DNA of 64,000 nucleotides. Origin: Umezawaea sp049997955 (GTDB lineage Bacteria; Actinomycetota; Actinomycetes; Mycobacteriales; Pseudonocardiaceae). The position numbers and the translations under genes were made by a program. Location of the stretch: assembly GCA_049997955.1 (NCBI GenBank), contig JAEBDY010000022.1:1-64000 (forward strand), read 5' to 3'. Shown here piece after piece: positions 8,477 through 17,303 of this stretch (its first letter is position 1; the number at the start of each line of letters is the position of its first letter). The notes below the pieces were generated by a model, which saw only the letters and a list, made by a program, of their open reading frames with translations, ran no database searches and was not told the DNA's origin.

Positions 8477-9114
8477 ACTCGTTCAACACGGATGAGCGGG
8501 TGATCCCTGCCGGGGAGGCCCGCACTCCTTCTGCGTCCGCACGCCGTCCCGAGATGGTGACCTGGCAGGGCTACCGGGAGCCCAGACTCGAACAGGTGCG
8601 CCTGCTCCTGTCCGACCAGCGGCGCCTGCGCGCGTCCGGTCGTCTCGTCACCGCTGGTCCGGACGAGCAGTTCAGCGCCTCGTTCGAGCTCGGCGTCGGC
8701 GAGGAGGGCACGGTGAAGCGGCTCCTGCTGCGCAGCGCCACCGTGGAGGAGGAGAAGCAGATCTCGCTGAGCCGGGGCGCCGACGGCGCCTGGCTCGTCG
8801 ACACCGGCAAGGGCTCCGAGCGGGCCGAGTTCGACGGGGCTATGGACATCGACGTCCAGTTCGTCGTCCTGTTCAACTCGATCCCGATCCGGCGGCTCGG
8901 CCTGCACCGCGAAGCGGGCGAGGTCGTGCTCCCGGTCGTGCGGGTGTCGCTGCCGGACCTGTCCGTGCAGGTGATCCAGCAGACGTACCGGACGGTCTCG
9001 ATCGGCGAGGAGACCTCGGTGGTCCACTTCAGCTCCGGCGAGTTCTCCGCCGACCTGGTCGTGGACGCGCAGGGCGTGGTCGTCGACTACCCGCAGGTCT
9101 CGCACCGCATCTAG
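8473..9114 (+). CDS. Putative glycolipid-binding domain protein
   Basis: A 213-aa cytosolic protein from the GTG at 8473, which overlaps the stop of the antitoxin-like gene. From about residue 28 it matches the putative glycolipid-binding family: MVTWQGYREPRLEQVRL at the start, then the conserved DIDVQF...NSIPIRRLGL core. Members are thought to bind glycolipids, but their role is poorly known. The first 27 residues are variable, so an internal ATG at 8554 is an alternative start. Coupling to the upstream gene suggests a joint function. Confidence 0.75.
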   Translation: MNSFNTDERVIPAGEARTPSASARRPEMVTWQGYREPRLEQVRLLLSDQRRLRASGRLVTAGPDEQFSASFELGVGEEGTVKRLLLRSATVEEEKQISLSRGADGAWLVDTGKGSERAEFDGAMDIDVQFVVLFNSIPIRRLGLHREAGEVVLPVVRVSLPDLSVQVIQQTYRTVSIGEETSVVHFSSGEFSADLVVDAQGVVVDYPQVSHRI

Positions 9115-9115
9115 G

Positions 9116-10303
9116 TCACACCCGGATGGCGATCGCCATTCCCTGACCGACGCCGACGCAGGCGGCGGCGACACCAAGTCCGCCGCCGCGGGCGCGCAGG
9201 TGCCTGCACAGGTCGAACACGATCCTCGGCATCGACGCCCCGAGCGGGTGGCCGTAGGCGATCGCGCCGCCGTGCACGTTCACCTTCTCCCGGTCGATCT
9301 CGGGCAGGTGGTGCAGCACGGACAGCGCCATCGCGGCGAACGCCTCGTTGATCTCCCACAGCGCCACCTCGGCCGCGTCGATCCCGCGCCGGGTCAGCAG
9401 CTTGCGGATCGCGCTGACCGGCGCCAGCGTGAACCGGTGCGGCTCGACCGCCGTCACCGCGCTGCCGACGACCTCGCCCAGCGGCTCCAGACCCAGCTCG
9501 GCCGCGACCTCCTCGGTGCCCATCAGCGCGGCGGCGGCCCCGTCGTTGATCGGCGAGGAGTTGCCCGCCGTGACCGGCCCCTTCTCCGAGAACGCCGAGT
9601 GCAGCTTGCGCAGCTTCTCGACGCTCGTCTCCGGCCGCACGGACTCGTCGCGCCGGATCGCCGTCCCGTCCGGGCGCTGCACCGGGAACGCGAAGCCCTC
9701 GTGCACGCCCGCGTCCCACGCGGCCGCCGCCCGGCGGTGCGAGCGCAGCGCGAACGCGTCCATCTGCGTCCGGGTCACGCCCAGCTCCAGGGCCACGTCC
9801 TCGGCGGCGCGCCCGAGCGGCACGGTCCACGTCGCGGGCATCCTCGGGTTGACCAGCCGCCAGCCCAGCACCGAGGACGCGGACTCCAACCGGTCCGGGA
9901 ACGCCTTCTCCGCCCGCGGCACCACGAACGGGGCGCGGGTCATGCCCTCCACGCCGCCCGCGACCAGCAGGTCCGCGTCGCCGAGCGAGAGCGCCCGCGC
10001 CGCCTGCACGATCGCCTCGCCACCGGAGGCGCACAGCCGGTTGATCGTCGCGCCCGGCACGCTCGTCGGCAGCCCCGCGAGCAGAGCGGCCATCCGCGCC
10101 ACGTCCCGGTTCTCCTCGCCCGCCCCGTTGGTGTTGCCGTAGAGGACGTCGTCGATCCTGGCCGGGTCCAGCCGGTGGGCGTGCCTGCGCAGCAGCTCGC
10201 TGATCGGCAACGACGCCAGGTCGTCCACCCGGATGCCCGCCAGTCCACCCCGGTAGCGGCCGAAGGGGGTGCGGGCGACGTCGAGGACCAGGGCTCGCGA
10301 CAT
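9116..10303 (-). CDS. Thiolase / acetyl-CoA C-acyltransferase
   Basis: A 395-aa thiolase of normal length. The acylated cysteine is C91 (NRLCASGGEA), the catalytic histidine is H352 (YGHPLGAS), and the second cysteine is C382 (CVGVGQG). The last motif departs from the more usual CGGGGMG-type sequence. These enzymes condense two acyl-CoAs or cleave 3-ketoacyl-CoA in fatty-acid or aromatic-acid breakdown. No other beta-oxidation gene adjoins it, so substrate choice is unknown. An ATG nine bases upstream at 10312 is an alternative start. Confidence 0.88.
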   Translation of the reverse strand: MSRALVLDVARTPFGRYRGGLAGIRVDDLASLPISELLRRHAHRLDPARIDDVLYGNTNGAGEENRDVARMAALLAGLPTSVPGATINRLCASGGEAIVQAARALSLGDADLLVAGGVEGMTRAPFVVPRAEKAFPDRLESASSVLGWRLVNPRMPATWTVPLGRAAEDVALELGVTRTQMDAFALRSHRRAAAAWDAGVHEGFAFPVQRPDGTAIRRDESVRPETSVEKLRKLHSAFSEKGPVTAGNSSPINDGAAAALMGTEEVAAELGLEPLGEVVGSAVTAVEPHRFTLAPVSAIRKLLTRRGIDAAEVALWEINEAFAAMALSVLHHLPEIDREKVNVHGGAIAYGHPLGASMPRIVFDLCRHLRARGGGLGVAAACVGVGQGMAIAIRV

Positions 10304-10347
10304 GCACCCCATCTTGCCCCCGAACGGAGCTCCCGGCTCCCCGTCGG

Positions 10348-12243
10348 CTACTCGGCGATGAAGAACGACACGAACGCCGACGCCGGTCTGGTCGTCTCCT
10401 CGGTGCCGAACGCCTTGATCTCGATCATGTGCGGGCCCGGCGCCAGACCGCTGGTGTTCAACGCCAGCCGCCACCGACCGGCCACGGCAGGCCCTTCCTC
10501 CGCCGTCGGGATGCTGGCCACCTGGTCGCCGTCCAGCCGGATCGTGAACCCGGCCAGCCCCGGCAGCCGCGCGGTCGTGCGCCTGCCCTCCAGGCCGTCC
10601 AGCACCACGTCGAGCACCAGCCGTCCGGCCTGCAACGGCTTGCCGTCCGGCAGGGGCTGCCCGCTCGCGTCGAGCACCTTCCCGTTGGCCCTGGCCAGGG
10701 CCAGTTCGTCACCGTTCAGCGGCTCGGTCTCGACGGTCGGGGCCGCCGGGGTCGGCGCGCCCGGCCGCGGCGCCAGCTCCAGGTCGACGTGGGTCAGCTG
10801 GATCCGCATGGTCCGCGGCGTCGCGACGCTGACCAGCAGGTGCTCGTCCTGCCCGAACAGCAGCAGCGCCTCCGGCGGCAGGTCGGCGACCACCGGGTAG
10901 CCGCTCTCCGGCAGCCACCCCGTGCCCGGCACGGCGGGGCGCAGCGGCACCGTCACCTTCCCGCCGACCACGGCGGTGAACTCGGGCGCGACCCCGGAGC
11001 CGTCCGCGTGCACGACGACCATCCGCAGCTGCCCGCCGAGCACGTCGGCCACCGAGCCCACGGTCTGGTTCGAGGTGGTCCCACCACCCGCCTCGACCCG
11101 GATGTTCGGCGACGCGACCAGCGGCGGCGGCGTCGTGGCCTTGCCCGCGAACGCGATCAGGTCCACGTGCACCCGTTCACCGGACGGCCCCACGATGCCG
11201 ACCAGCGCGGTCGCCTCCGCCCACTGCGGCGCCACCTCGCCCTTCGCCACCAGCGCGCCGTCCCGCAGCACCCGCACGCCGTCGCGGCGCAGCACCACCT
11301 CCCACCGCTGGCTCACGCCGAGGCGCGCGGTGGGCACGGGGTGCGGCTGCTCCTCGGTCGGCGCGATCCGCGGCGTCCCCGGCGCCACCAGCACCTGCGC
11401 GCTCGTCCTGCCCCCGTTCGACGAGATCCGGGCGCGGATGGTGCCCGGCGGCAACCCGACGGCGTCGACCGCGCGGTTCGGCGTCTCCTCCGCCGCGGTG
11501 CCGGAGACCACGCTGACCGGGCCGGGAACCAGGTCAAGGAACAGCTCGCCGTCCACGCCCGGCGCGTCCGTCTCCACCGCGAACCGGCCGAGTTCGTCCG
11601 AGTCGGCCAGCGCGAACGGGGCCCGCGAGCGCAGCGCCACCGGAGCCGCGGCGCAGTTGCTGCTGATCACCAGCCTGCGCGCGTCGTCACCCCGACCGGC
11701 GGTGGCGCGGGCGCAGTCCTCCCGCGTGGCCAGCCGCCACCTGGCCGGGTCGGGGTCGTCCGGCTGGTCGAACCGGTCCACCAGCACGTACCTGCCGTCG
11801 GACGACGTGTTTGTGCGCGGCGTGCCGGATCCGGTCGCGGGCGCGGAGCGCTTGCCGAACGGGTCGACCGCGCGCACCTCGACCCGGTACTCCTGCCCGT
11901 CGTCCAGGCCGTCGAGCTGGGCGACGGGCTGCGCGACCAGCAGCGTGCGGTCGAGCGAGTCCCTGCCCCACCGCACCTCGAAGCCGGGGGCGTCGCCGGA
12001 CCACCTCACCTGCAGCCGTTCCGGCCCCGACTGCACCGAAAGCCCTTGGGGCGTCTGGGGTTCGTCGGTCGACGACGGCAGCAGAACGCCCGCGCCCGCG
12101 AACTTCGTCAACGACGTCGGCGGCGGCGGGACCGGCTTCGGCACCGCGGACGGCTCGGTCAGCCCCGCGTTGCGCAGGACCACGACGGTCCCGACGAACA
12201 GCACGAGACCGGCTGCCACCACGGCGATCCGACGTCGGTCCAT
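10348..12243 (-). CDS. Membrane-anchored fibronectin type III protein (paralogue 2)
   Basis: A 631-aa protein with a basic N-terminus and one hydrophobic helix (about residues 5-23) and no clear cleavage site, so it is probably an N-in membrane anchor with an external body. A fibronectin type III-like domain follows (about 63-145, with FEVRWGRDSL and YRVEVRAVDPFGKRSAP). The remaining 480 residues are beta-rich, with repeated jelly-roll-like patterns (RWEVVLRRDGVRVLRDGALVAKGE). It parallels the upstream gene at 12299-14125 in order and motifs, so the two are tandem duplicates. The 55-bp gap suggests one transcript. Function is unknown. Confidence 0.65.
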   Translation of the reverse strand: MDRRRIAVVAAGLVLFVGTVVVLRNAGLTEPSAVPKPVPPPPTSLTKFAGAGVLLPSSTDEPQTPQGLSVQSGPERLQVRWSGDAPGFEVRWGRDSLDRTLLVAQPVAQLDGLDDGQEYRVEVRAVDPFGKRSAPATGSGTPRTNTSSDGRYVLVDRFDQPDDPDPARWRLATREDCARATAGRGDDARRLVISSNCAAAPVALRSRAPFALADSDELGRFAVETDAPGVDGELFLDLVPGPVSVVSGTAAEETPNRAVDAVGLPPGTIRARISSNGGRTSAQVLVAPGTPRIAPTEEQPHPVPTARLGVSQRWEVVLRRDGVRVLRDGALVAKGEVAPQWAEATALVGIVGPSGERVHVDLIAFAGKATTPPPLVASPNIRVEAGGGTTSNQTVGSVADVLGGQLRMVVVHADGSGVAPEFTAVVGGKVTVPLRPAVPGTGWLPESGYPVVADLPPEALLLFGQDEHLLVSVATPRTMRIQLTHVDLELAPRPGAPTPAAPTVETEPLNGDELALARANGKVLDASGQPLPDGKPLQAGRLVLDVVLDGLEGRRTTARLPGLAGFTIRLDGDQVASIPTAEEGPAVAGRWRLALNTSGLAPGPHMIEIKAFGTEETTRPASAFVSFFIAE

Positions 12244-12298
12244 GGCGTCAAGCTAGGCCGAGCACCGACCGCGGTCACTAGTCGTTGTCGACCCGAGA

Positions 12299-14125
12299 TC
12301 AACCGGTCCGGATCTCGAAGGTCTGCCGCGTGTCCCTCGGGGGCGCCGCCGAGTCCTCCGGCCGCACCCGCACGGTCACCTGGTGGCCGCCGGATCCCAG
12401 TTCCGCGGTGTCCAGCCAGAACTCGTACCGCCCGCCTGCCGACGGTCCGCCCGCCGTGGTGGGCAGCGTGACGATCCGGTCGCCGTCCAGGTCCACCTCG
12501 ATGCCCGAGGTCGGCGCGATGACGTGGTCGTGGCCGCCGCGCAGCTCCACCACCAGCCGGACCACGCCGCCCCGCGGGAACTGCGTCGGCGGCGTCGCTC
12601 TGGTCTCGTGCTCCACGCTCAGCTTCGGCTGGGCGACCCGCGCCACCAGCGCACCCAGGTCGTTGAGCCGTGCCAGCTTCCGGGCAGGTGCAGTCGACCC
12701 GTCGCGCACCACCACGTTCGCGTTGACCGAGTCGATGTCGGTGGTCGACGTGAGCCGCAGCTCCGGCGAGTCGCCGAGCGCCGGATCGGGCAGCGGGAAG
12801 TCGGCGTAGAGCGTGGTCGGCACCGTCGGACCGACCGTGCCCCAGGGGAACATCGGCTTCGCGGGCACCTCGCGTTCGCCGAAGCGGACGGTGACCTGGG
12901 CGTTGTTGTTGCCGTACACGTCCGCCACGACCCGCAGCGACTCCGCGCCCGCGAACTGCGCCGACGAGACGGTGCCCAGCGTCGTCGCGTTCGGCTTCCG
13001 CTCCGACCGCCCGAGCGGGATGATCGACGTGGACTGCGGGTTCTTCGCCGCGCCGCCGACCCCGAACGAGTCGATCGTCGTGCCCCTGGCGTTGCGGAAG
13101 GCCAACCTCGCGCGCGCCGACTTCCACGGCACGGCGGCCGGAGCCGCGGCCAGCACCTCGCCGTCGCGCACCGCCACCACCGCGTCCGGCAGGATCCGCA
13201 GCTCCCACCGGTGCCGCACGCCGTTCGTCGGCACGAGCGACCGGCCGCTCACCGGCACGACCCGCGACGTCGTCGGCACGTCCACGCCCTGACTGAAGCT
13301 CGCGCCGAACGGGTTGACGTGCATGATCACCGCGCCCGGCGGGATCGGGGCGGGCGCCGTCACGCTGTCGTACATGCCCAGCCACGGCAGGTCGTCGTAC
13401 GGCTCCGGCAGCAGCGTGATCGACACCTCCTGGTTGAGGCCGTTCGGGTCCGTGCCGGGACCGTCCATCGTCAGCATCACGCGGCCGACCTCGCCGTCGT
13501 TCGCCTGCTGCGGTTCCGTCAGCACGAGCGGCATGTTCGACTGGAGTTCGGCGTTGTCGCAGGTGATCTCCACCCGCTTCACCCCCGGCAGCGTCCGCAG
13601 CCCGAGGCAGTCCTCGTCGCCGAGCGCGCGCCACCGGTGCGACGACAGGGCAGCGCGGCCGTCGAAGTGGTCGACCGGCGCGACCAGGTGGTCCGCCCAC
13701 GCCACGTTGTAGAGCAGCCGCGGCACGACCGTCGTGCTCGACGGCGCCGACCGGCGGCCCTCGGCGTCGACGGCCCGCACCTCGACCTCGACCTCGTCGT
13801 TGGCCATCAGCCCGGTCAGCTCGGTCTCCGGCACCAGCACCAGCCGCACCTGGTCCAGCCAGCGCACCTCGTACCCGTAGCCGACCGTCGGCGTCCACAT
13901 CACCCGCACGCTGGTGATGTCCAACGCCGTCAGCTTCAGGTCGGACGGCGCCGAGAGGGCCTGCCTCTCCGCCCGGTAGTCGACCCGGTCGTCGACGAAC
14001 CGGGTGAGGCTCACCCGGTCGTCCGACTCGACCAGCGGCGGCGGGACCTGCGTGCGCAGCACCACCACGGCTCCCGCGACCACGGCCAGTCCTCCGACGA
14101 CGGCGATCAGCCTGCGACGCTCCAC
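12299..14125 (-). CDS. Membrane-anchored fibronectin type III protein (paralogue 1)
   Basis: A 608-aa protein with the same plan as its downstream neighbour: MERRRLIAVVGG plus a hydrophobic helix, an SLTRF motif, then a fibronectin-like domain (YEVRWLDQVRL, VEVRAVDAEGRRSAP) and a long beta-rich body with RWELRILPDAVVAVRDGEVLAAAP. The two proteins align motif for motif but are well diverged, so the duplication is old. It lies only 9 bp after tyrA, on the same strand. The products may sit on the outer membrane face and bind carbohydrate or protein; no catalytic residues are visible. Confidence 0.65.
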   Translation of the reverse strand: MERRRLIAVVGGLAVVAGAVVVLRTQVPPPLVESDDRVSLTRFVDDRVDYRAERQALSAPSDLKLTALDITSVRVMWTPTVGYGYEVRWLDQVRLVLVPETELTGLMANDEVEVEVRAVDAEGRRSAPSSTTVVPRLLYNVAWADHLVAPVDHFDGRAALSSHRWRALGDEDCLGLRTLPGVKRVEITCDNAELQSNMPLVLTEPQQANDGEVGRVMLTMDGPGTDPNGLNQEVSITLLPEPYDDLPWLGMYDSVTAPAPIPPGAVIMHVNPFGASFSQGVDVPTTSRVVPVSGRSLVPTNGVRHRWELRILPDAVVAVRDGEVLAAAPAAVPWKSARARLAFRNARGTTIDSFGVGGAAKNPQSTSIIPLGRSERKPNATTLGTVSSAQFAGAESLRVVADVYGNNNAQVTVRFGEREVPAKPMFPWGTVGPTVPTTLYADFPLPDPALGDSPELRLTSTTDIDSVNANVVVRDGSTAPARKLARLNDLGALVARVAQPKLSVEHETRATPPTQFPRGGVVRLVVELRGGHDHVIAPTSGIEVDLDGDRIVTLPTTAGGPSAGGRYEFWLDTAELGSGGHQVTVRVRPEDSAAPPRDTRQTFEIRTG

Positions 14126-14134
14126 GCGTCGACC

Positions 14135-15103
14135 CTACGAGGTCCACGCCCGCGCGGTGGTGCCCTCCAGCGAAACAAGACGGCCACCGCGCGCCCCGAT
14201 CGCCCGCAACGCCTCCGCGGCCCCACCCGAAGCCAGGTCGATCACCACCTCGGTCCGCTCCGCGACCTCGTGGGCGTCCAACGCCAGCCGGGCCTGGTGA
14301 CCCGCGTCGATCGTCTTCGCCAGCCCGCCGGTGGAGGCGAGCGACCCGCGCGCGGCCCCGAGCCTGCCCAGCGCGTCGTCCACGGCGTCCAGCAGCGCGG
14401 AACGGTTGCCCTCGCACATCGCCCGCACCAACTCCGGCCGAGACCCGGCGACCCGCGTGCCGTCGGTGAACGACCCGGCGGCCAGCGCGAGCGCCAACGG
14501 CCCACCATCAGCCCCCACGGTGGCGAGCACCGCGGCCAGGATGTGCGGCAGGTGCGAAATTCGCCCGACGGCCGAGTCGTGCTCGGCCGCACCGGCAGGC
14601 ACCACGTGCGCCCCGGTGGCCAACGCCAACTCGACGACCTCCCGCAACACCACGGGATCCGGCTCGTCCTCGACCGCCACGACCCAGGCGGCACCGCGGA
14701 ACAGTTCGGCGCTACCAGCGGCCCACCCGGAGGTGGAGGAGCCCGCCATCGGATGCCCACCCACGTACCGAGCACCGGGAACCAGCCGCCGAACAGCGTC
14801 GTCCACCGGCCCCTTCACGCTCACCACGTCGGTCAGCTTCACCGAGGGGCAGAGAACCGCCACGCGCCGCAGGACGTCGTCGACAGCGGGCAACGGCACA
14901 GCGACCACGACCAGCGCGTCCACCTCCCCGGCCCGCGACAACGCCGCGTCCAGGTCCTCGACGACGTCGAAGCCGTCCGCCACCGCCGAAGCGGCATCCT
15001 GACCGGATTTCGTGGCACCCCACGCGGTCCAGCCCGCAGCCACGGCGGCCCGCAGCACAGAACCACCGATCAACCCAAGTCCAAGCACGCACAGGTCAGG
15101 CAC
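14135..15103 (-). CDS. tyrA: Prephenate dehydrogenase
   Basis: A 322-aa enzyme that oxidatively decarboxylates prephenate to 4-hydroxyphenylpyruvate in tyrosine synthesis. The NAD(P)-binding motif GLGLIGGS is right at the N-terminus, followed by the family signature VKLTDVVSVK and the substrate-site GGHPMAGSSTSG. There is no C-terminal ACT domain. The GTG at 15103 (VPDLCVLGLG) was chosen; a GTG at 15109 is equally possible. The tyrA-tadA neighbourhood is, to my knowledge, common in actinobacteria. Confidence 0.88.
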   Translation of the reverse strand: MPDLCVLGLGLIGGSVLRAAVAAGWTAWGATKSGQDAASAVADGFDVVEDLDAALSRAGEVDALVVVAVPLPAVDDVLRRVAVLCPSVKLTDVVSVKGPVDDAVRRLVPGARYVGGHPMAGSSTSGWAAGSAELFRGAAWVVAVEDEPDPVVLREVVELALATGAHVVPAGAAEHDSAVGRISHLPHILAAVLATVGADGGPLALALAAGSFTDGTRVAGSRPELVRAMCEGNRSALLDAVDDALGRLGAARGSLASTGGLAKTIDAGHQARLALDAHEVAERTEVVIDLASGGAAEALRAIGARGGRLVSLEGTTARAWTS

Positions 15104-15149
15104 ACCCACATCCTGCCGGCGCCACCCCCACCCGCCCACCACAGCTCAA

Positions 15150-15321
15150 CGCAAGTGGAAGCACGCACCCCGACTCACCACGCCAAGCGAAAGCACACAA
15201 CTCAAGGAAGGCCCAGACCCCACCCCGCCCCCGATCCGAAGCGCCCTCATGACCGTCCGCTCCGGGTCAAGGCATCTTTCCCGCCTTGACGCGGCGCGGT
15301 CGGCCATGGAGACCGTTGCGC
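15150..15321. repeat. Composite intergenic element, copy 1 (covarying hairpin)
   Basis: This copy lies between tyrA and the M20 gene. It starts with two GGAAGCAC/GAAAGCAC motifs (15157-15194). Next comes a block, CCCCGATCCGAAGCG(C)CCTCA, at 15229-15249. A hairpin at 15248-15308 follows: 18-nt outer arms with 14 pairs, an inner perfect stem GTCAAGGC/GCCTTGAC, and the loop ATCTTTCCC (15274-15282). A GAGACCGTTGCGC block closes it at 15309-15321. The inner stem, loop and both flanking blocks recur at 53531-53623, while the outer arms do not. Confidence 0.8.
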
Positions 15322-15358
15322 AACGGGGGCACCCAAGATCAACCACGCAAGAAGCCAA

Positions 15359-15480
15359 AACTGTCGGACCCCCTACGTACCGTCGATCCCGGAGCCCCAT
15401 CGCTCGCGCGCAGACGGGTATCGCCCCCGAATCAACCCTAACGCCGAGGTCCGACAGTTCCTCTGAGTCGAGGTCCGACA
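15359..15480. repeat. Inverted and direct repeats of AACTGTCGGACC
   Basis: AACTGTCGGACC (15359-15370) and its exact reverse complement (15448-15459) flank 77 bases. GAGGTCCGACA occurs directly repeated at 15446-15456 and 15470-15480. The arrangement could be a transposon remnant or an array of protein-binding sites. No gene is supported between 15110 and 15514. Confidence 0.6.
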
Positions 15481-15514
15481 CCCCCTCAGCCGAGCCGACC
15501 CGGCCGAACCCACC

Positions 15515-16726
15515 TCACCCCAAGGCGTCCAAGGCGAACGCCGTGTACAGCACCACCCCGTGCTCCATGGCCGCGTCGTCGAACAGGACGCGGTTGGAGT
15601 GGTTCGCCTCAGCCTCCGCGAGTTCGACCGAAGGCGGGCAGGCGCCCAGGAACGCCATCGCCCCCGGCACCTGCTCGAGCACGTACGAAAAGTCCTCCGC
15701 CCCCATCAGCGGGTCGGCCATCGGCTCGGACCACGTCGCCCCGATGGCCGTCGCCGCCAGGTCGAGGACGTGCCGACCGACCTCCTCGTCGTTCACCGTC
15801 ACCGGGTAGCCGGGGACGATCTCGACCTCCGCCCTGCACCCGTGCGCGGCGGCGACGTGCTCGCACACCTGCCGGATCTCCTTGTGCACCAACGTCCGGG
15901 TGGTTTCCGACAGCGTGCGGATGGTGCCTTCCAGGAACGCCGTCTCGGGGATGATGTTGGTGGTCGTGCCCGCGGTCAGGTGGGCGATCGTGACCACGGC
16001 GGGCTCGTGCACGCTGACCCGTCGGGCGACCATCGTCTGCAGGGCGCCGACCATCGCGGCGGTCGGCGGAACCGGGTCGACGGCGTCGTGCGGCATGCCG
16101 CCGTGGCCGCCGCGACCGGTGACCGTGACGTGGAAGGAGTCGGCCGACGCCATGATCGGTCCCGGCCTGCACGTGACGACCCCGGACCGCAGGGTGGACG
16201 TGATGTGGATGGCCAACGCCTTCGAGACCCGCGGTCCGGCGGCGTCGAGCAGTCCTTCCTCCAGCATGAACCGGGCGCCGTGCTGCCCCTCCTCGCCGGG
16301 CTGGAACATGAACACGACCTGCCCGGCCAGGTCCGCGCGGCGTTCGCACAGCAGCCGCGCCGCCGAAGCGAGCATGGCCACGTGCGTGTCGTGGCCGCAC
16401 GCGTGCATCGTGCCGTCCACTTCGGACGCGTAGTCGAGGCCGGTGTCCTCCTGGAGCGGCAGGGCGTCCATGTCGCCGCGCAGCAGCACCGTGGGACCGG
16501 GTTTCCCGCCCTCCAGCACGGCCACGACGGCACTGGTCCGCTCGCCCTTGGTGATCTTCAGGGGCAGGTCCGCCAGTGCGCTCAGGACGGCTGCCTGCGT
16601 CACCGGCAGGTCGAGGCCCTGCTCGGGGTGGCGGTGCACCTGCCTGCGCAGCGCGACGGTCCGCGGTTGCACGGCCCGAGCCGCGTCGAGGAGTCCGGCG
16701 AAGCGGGGATCCAGAGTTGCGCTCAT
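15515..16726 (-). CDS. M20-family amidohydrolase / peptidase
   Basis: A 403-aa metal-dependent hydrolase of the M20D type (amidohydrolase, hippurate or indole-acetyl-amino-acid hydrolase class). The metal-binding cluster is HACGHDTH at 108-115 with C110, H112 and H115, and the catalytic PGEE has its acidic pair at 145-146. The dimerisation lid (VTVTGRGGHGGMPH) is intact. Such enzymes cleave N-acyl amino acids or similar amides in the cytoplasm. The physiological substrate is not evident. The ATG at 16726 begins MSATLDPRF. Confidence 0.88.
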   Translation of the reverse strand: MSATLDPRFAGLLDAARAVQPRTVALRRQVHRHPEQGLDLPVTQAAVLSALADLPLKITKGERTSAVVAVLEGGKPGPTVLLRGDMDALPLQEDTGLDYASEVDGTMHACGHDTHVAMLASAARLLCERRADLAGQVVFMFQPGEEGQHGARFMLEEGLLDAAGPRVSKALAIHITSTLRSGVVTCRPGPIMASADSFHVTVTGRGGHGGMPHDAVDPVPPTAAMVGALQTMVARRVSVHEPAVVTIAHLTAGTTTNIIPETAFLEGTIRTLSETTRTLVHKEIRQVCEHVAAAHGCRAEVEIVPGYPVTVNDEEVGRHVLDLAATAIGATWSEPMADPLMGAEDFSYVLEQVPGAMAFLGACPPSVELAEAEANHSNRVLFDDAAMEHGVVLYTAFALDALG

Positions 16727-16814
16727 GGGTCGATACTGACATCGGACGGGCCCTCGGCGCTGCTCCCGGAGGCCCCGTGCTACCTGTGCGTCGGCTGCCC
16801 CCTACGGTGTGCTC

Positions 16815-17303
16815 ATGGCAGAGCAGGAGCCGGTCAACGGCTTCGCCGTGGCGGTCGTCCGGGAGGACGGCCGTTGGCGGTGCAGCACGATGGACAGCTC
16901 CGCGCTGTCCGAACTGGACGCGGCTATCACCGAGCTGCGCCAACTCCGGTCGACCGGCGCGGCCTTCGGGCTGCTCGCCGTCGACGACGAGTTCTTCATC
17001 ATCCTGCGACCGGTGCCGGGCGGGGTGTCCCTGCTGCTGTCCGACGCGGCGGCGGCCCTCGACTACGACATCGCCGCGGACGTCCTCGACCTCCTGCGCA
17101 TCGACCCGCCGGACGAGGAGGACGAGGAGCTGTGGCCGGAAGGCGACCTCGGCGTCCTCAGCGACCTCGGGATGCCGAAGCACGAGATGCAGATCGTCGT
17201 GGACGAGGTGGACCTCTATCCCGACGAGCAGCTGCAGATGATCGCGCAGCGCTGCGGCTTCGTCGACGAGTTCACGAAGCTGCTCGACAAGCTCCAGGCG
17301 TGA
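16815..17303 (+). CDS. tRNA adenosine deaminase-associated protein
   Basis: A 162-aa acidic cytosolic protein (NGFAVAVVREDGRWRCSTMD...) that matches the actinobacterial family named for its constant place directly before tadA. Its end overlaps the GTG of tadA by 4 nt. The central segment DEEDEELWPEGD is strongly acidic. Biochemical role is unknown; coupling suggests it assists the deaminase. ATG 16815 was preferred over the GTG at 16809. Confidence 0.85.
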   Translation: MAEQEPVNGFAVAVVREDGRWRCSTMDSSALSELDAAITELRQLRSTGAAFGLLAVDDEFFIILRPVPGGVSLLLSDAAAALDYDIAADVLDLLRIDPPDEEDEELWPEGDLGVLSDLGMPKHEMQIVVDEVDLYPDEQLQMIAQRCGFVDEFTKLLDKLQA

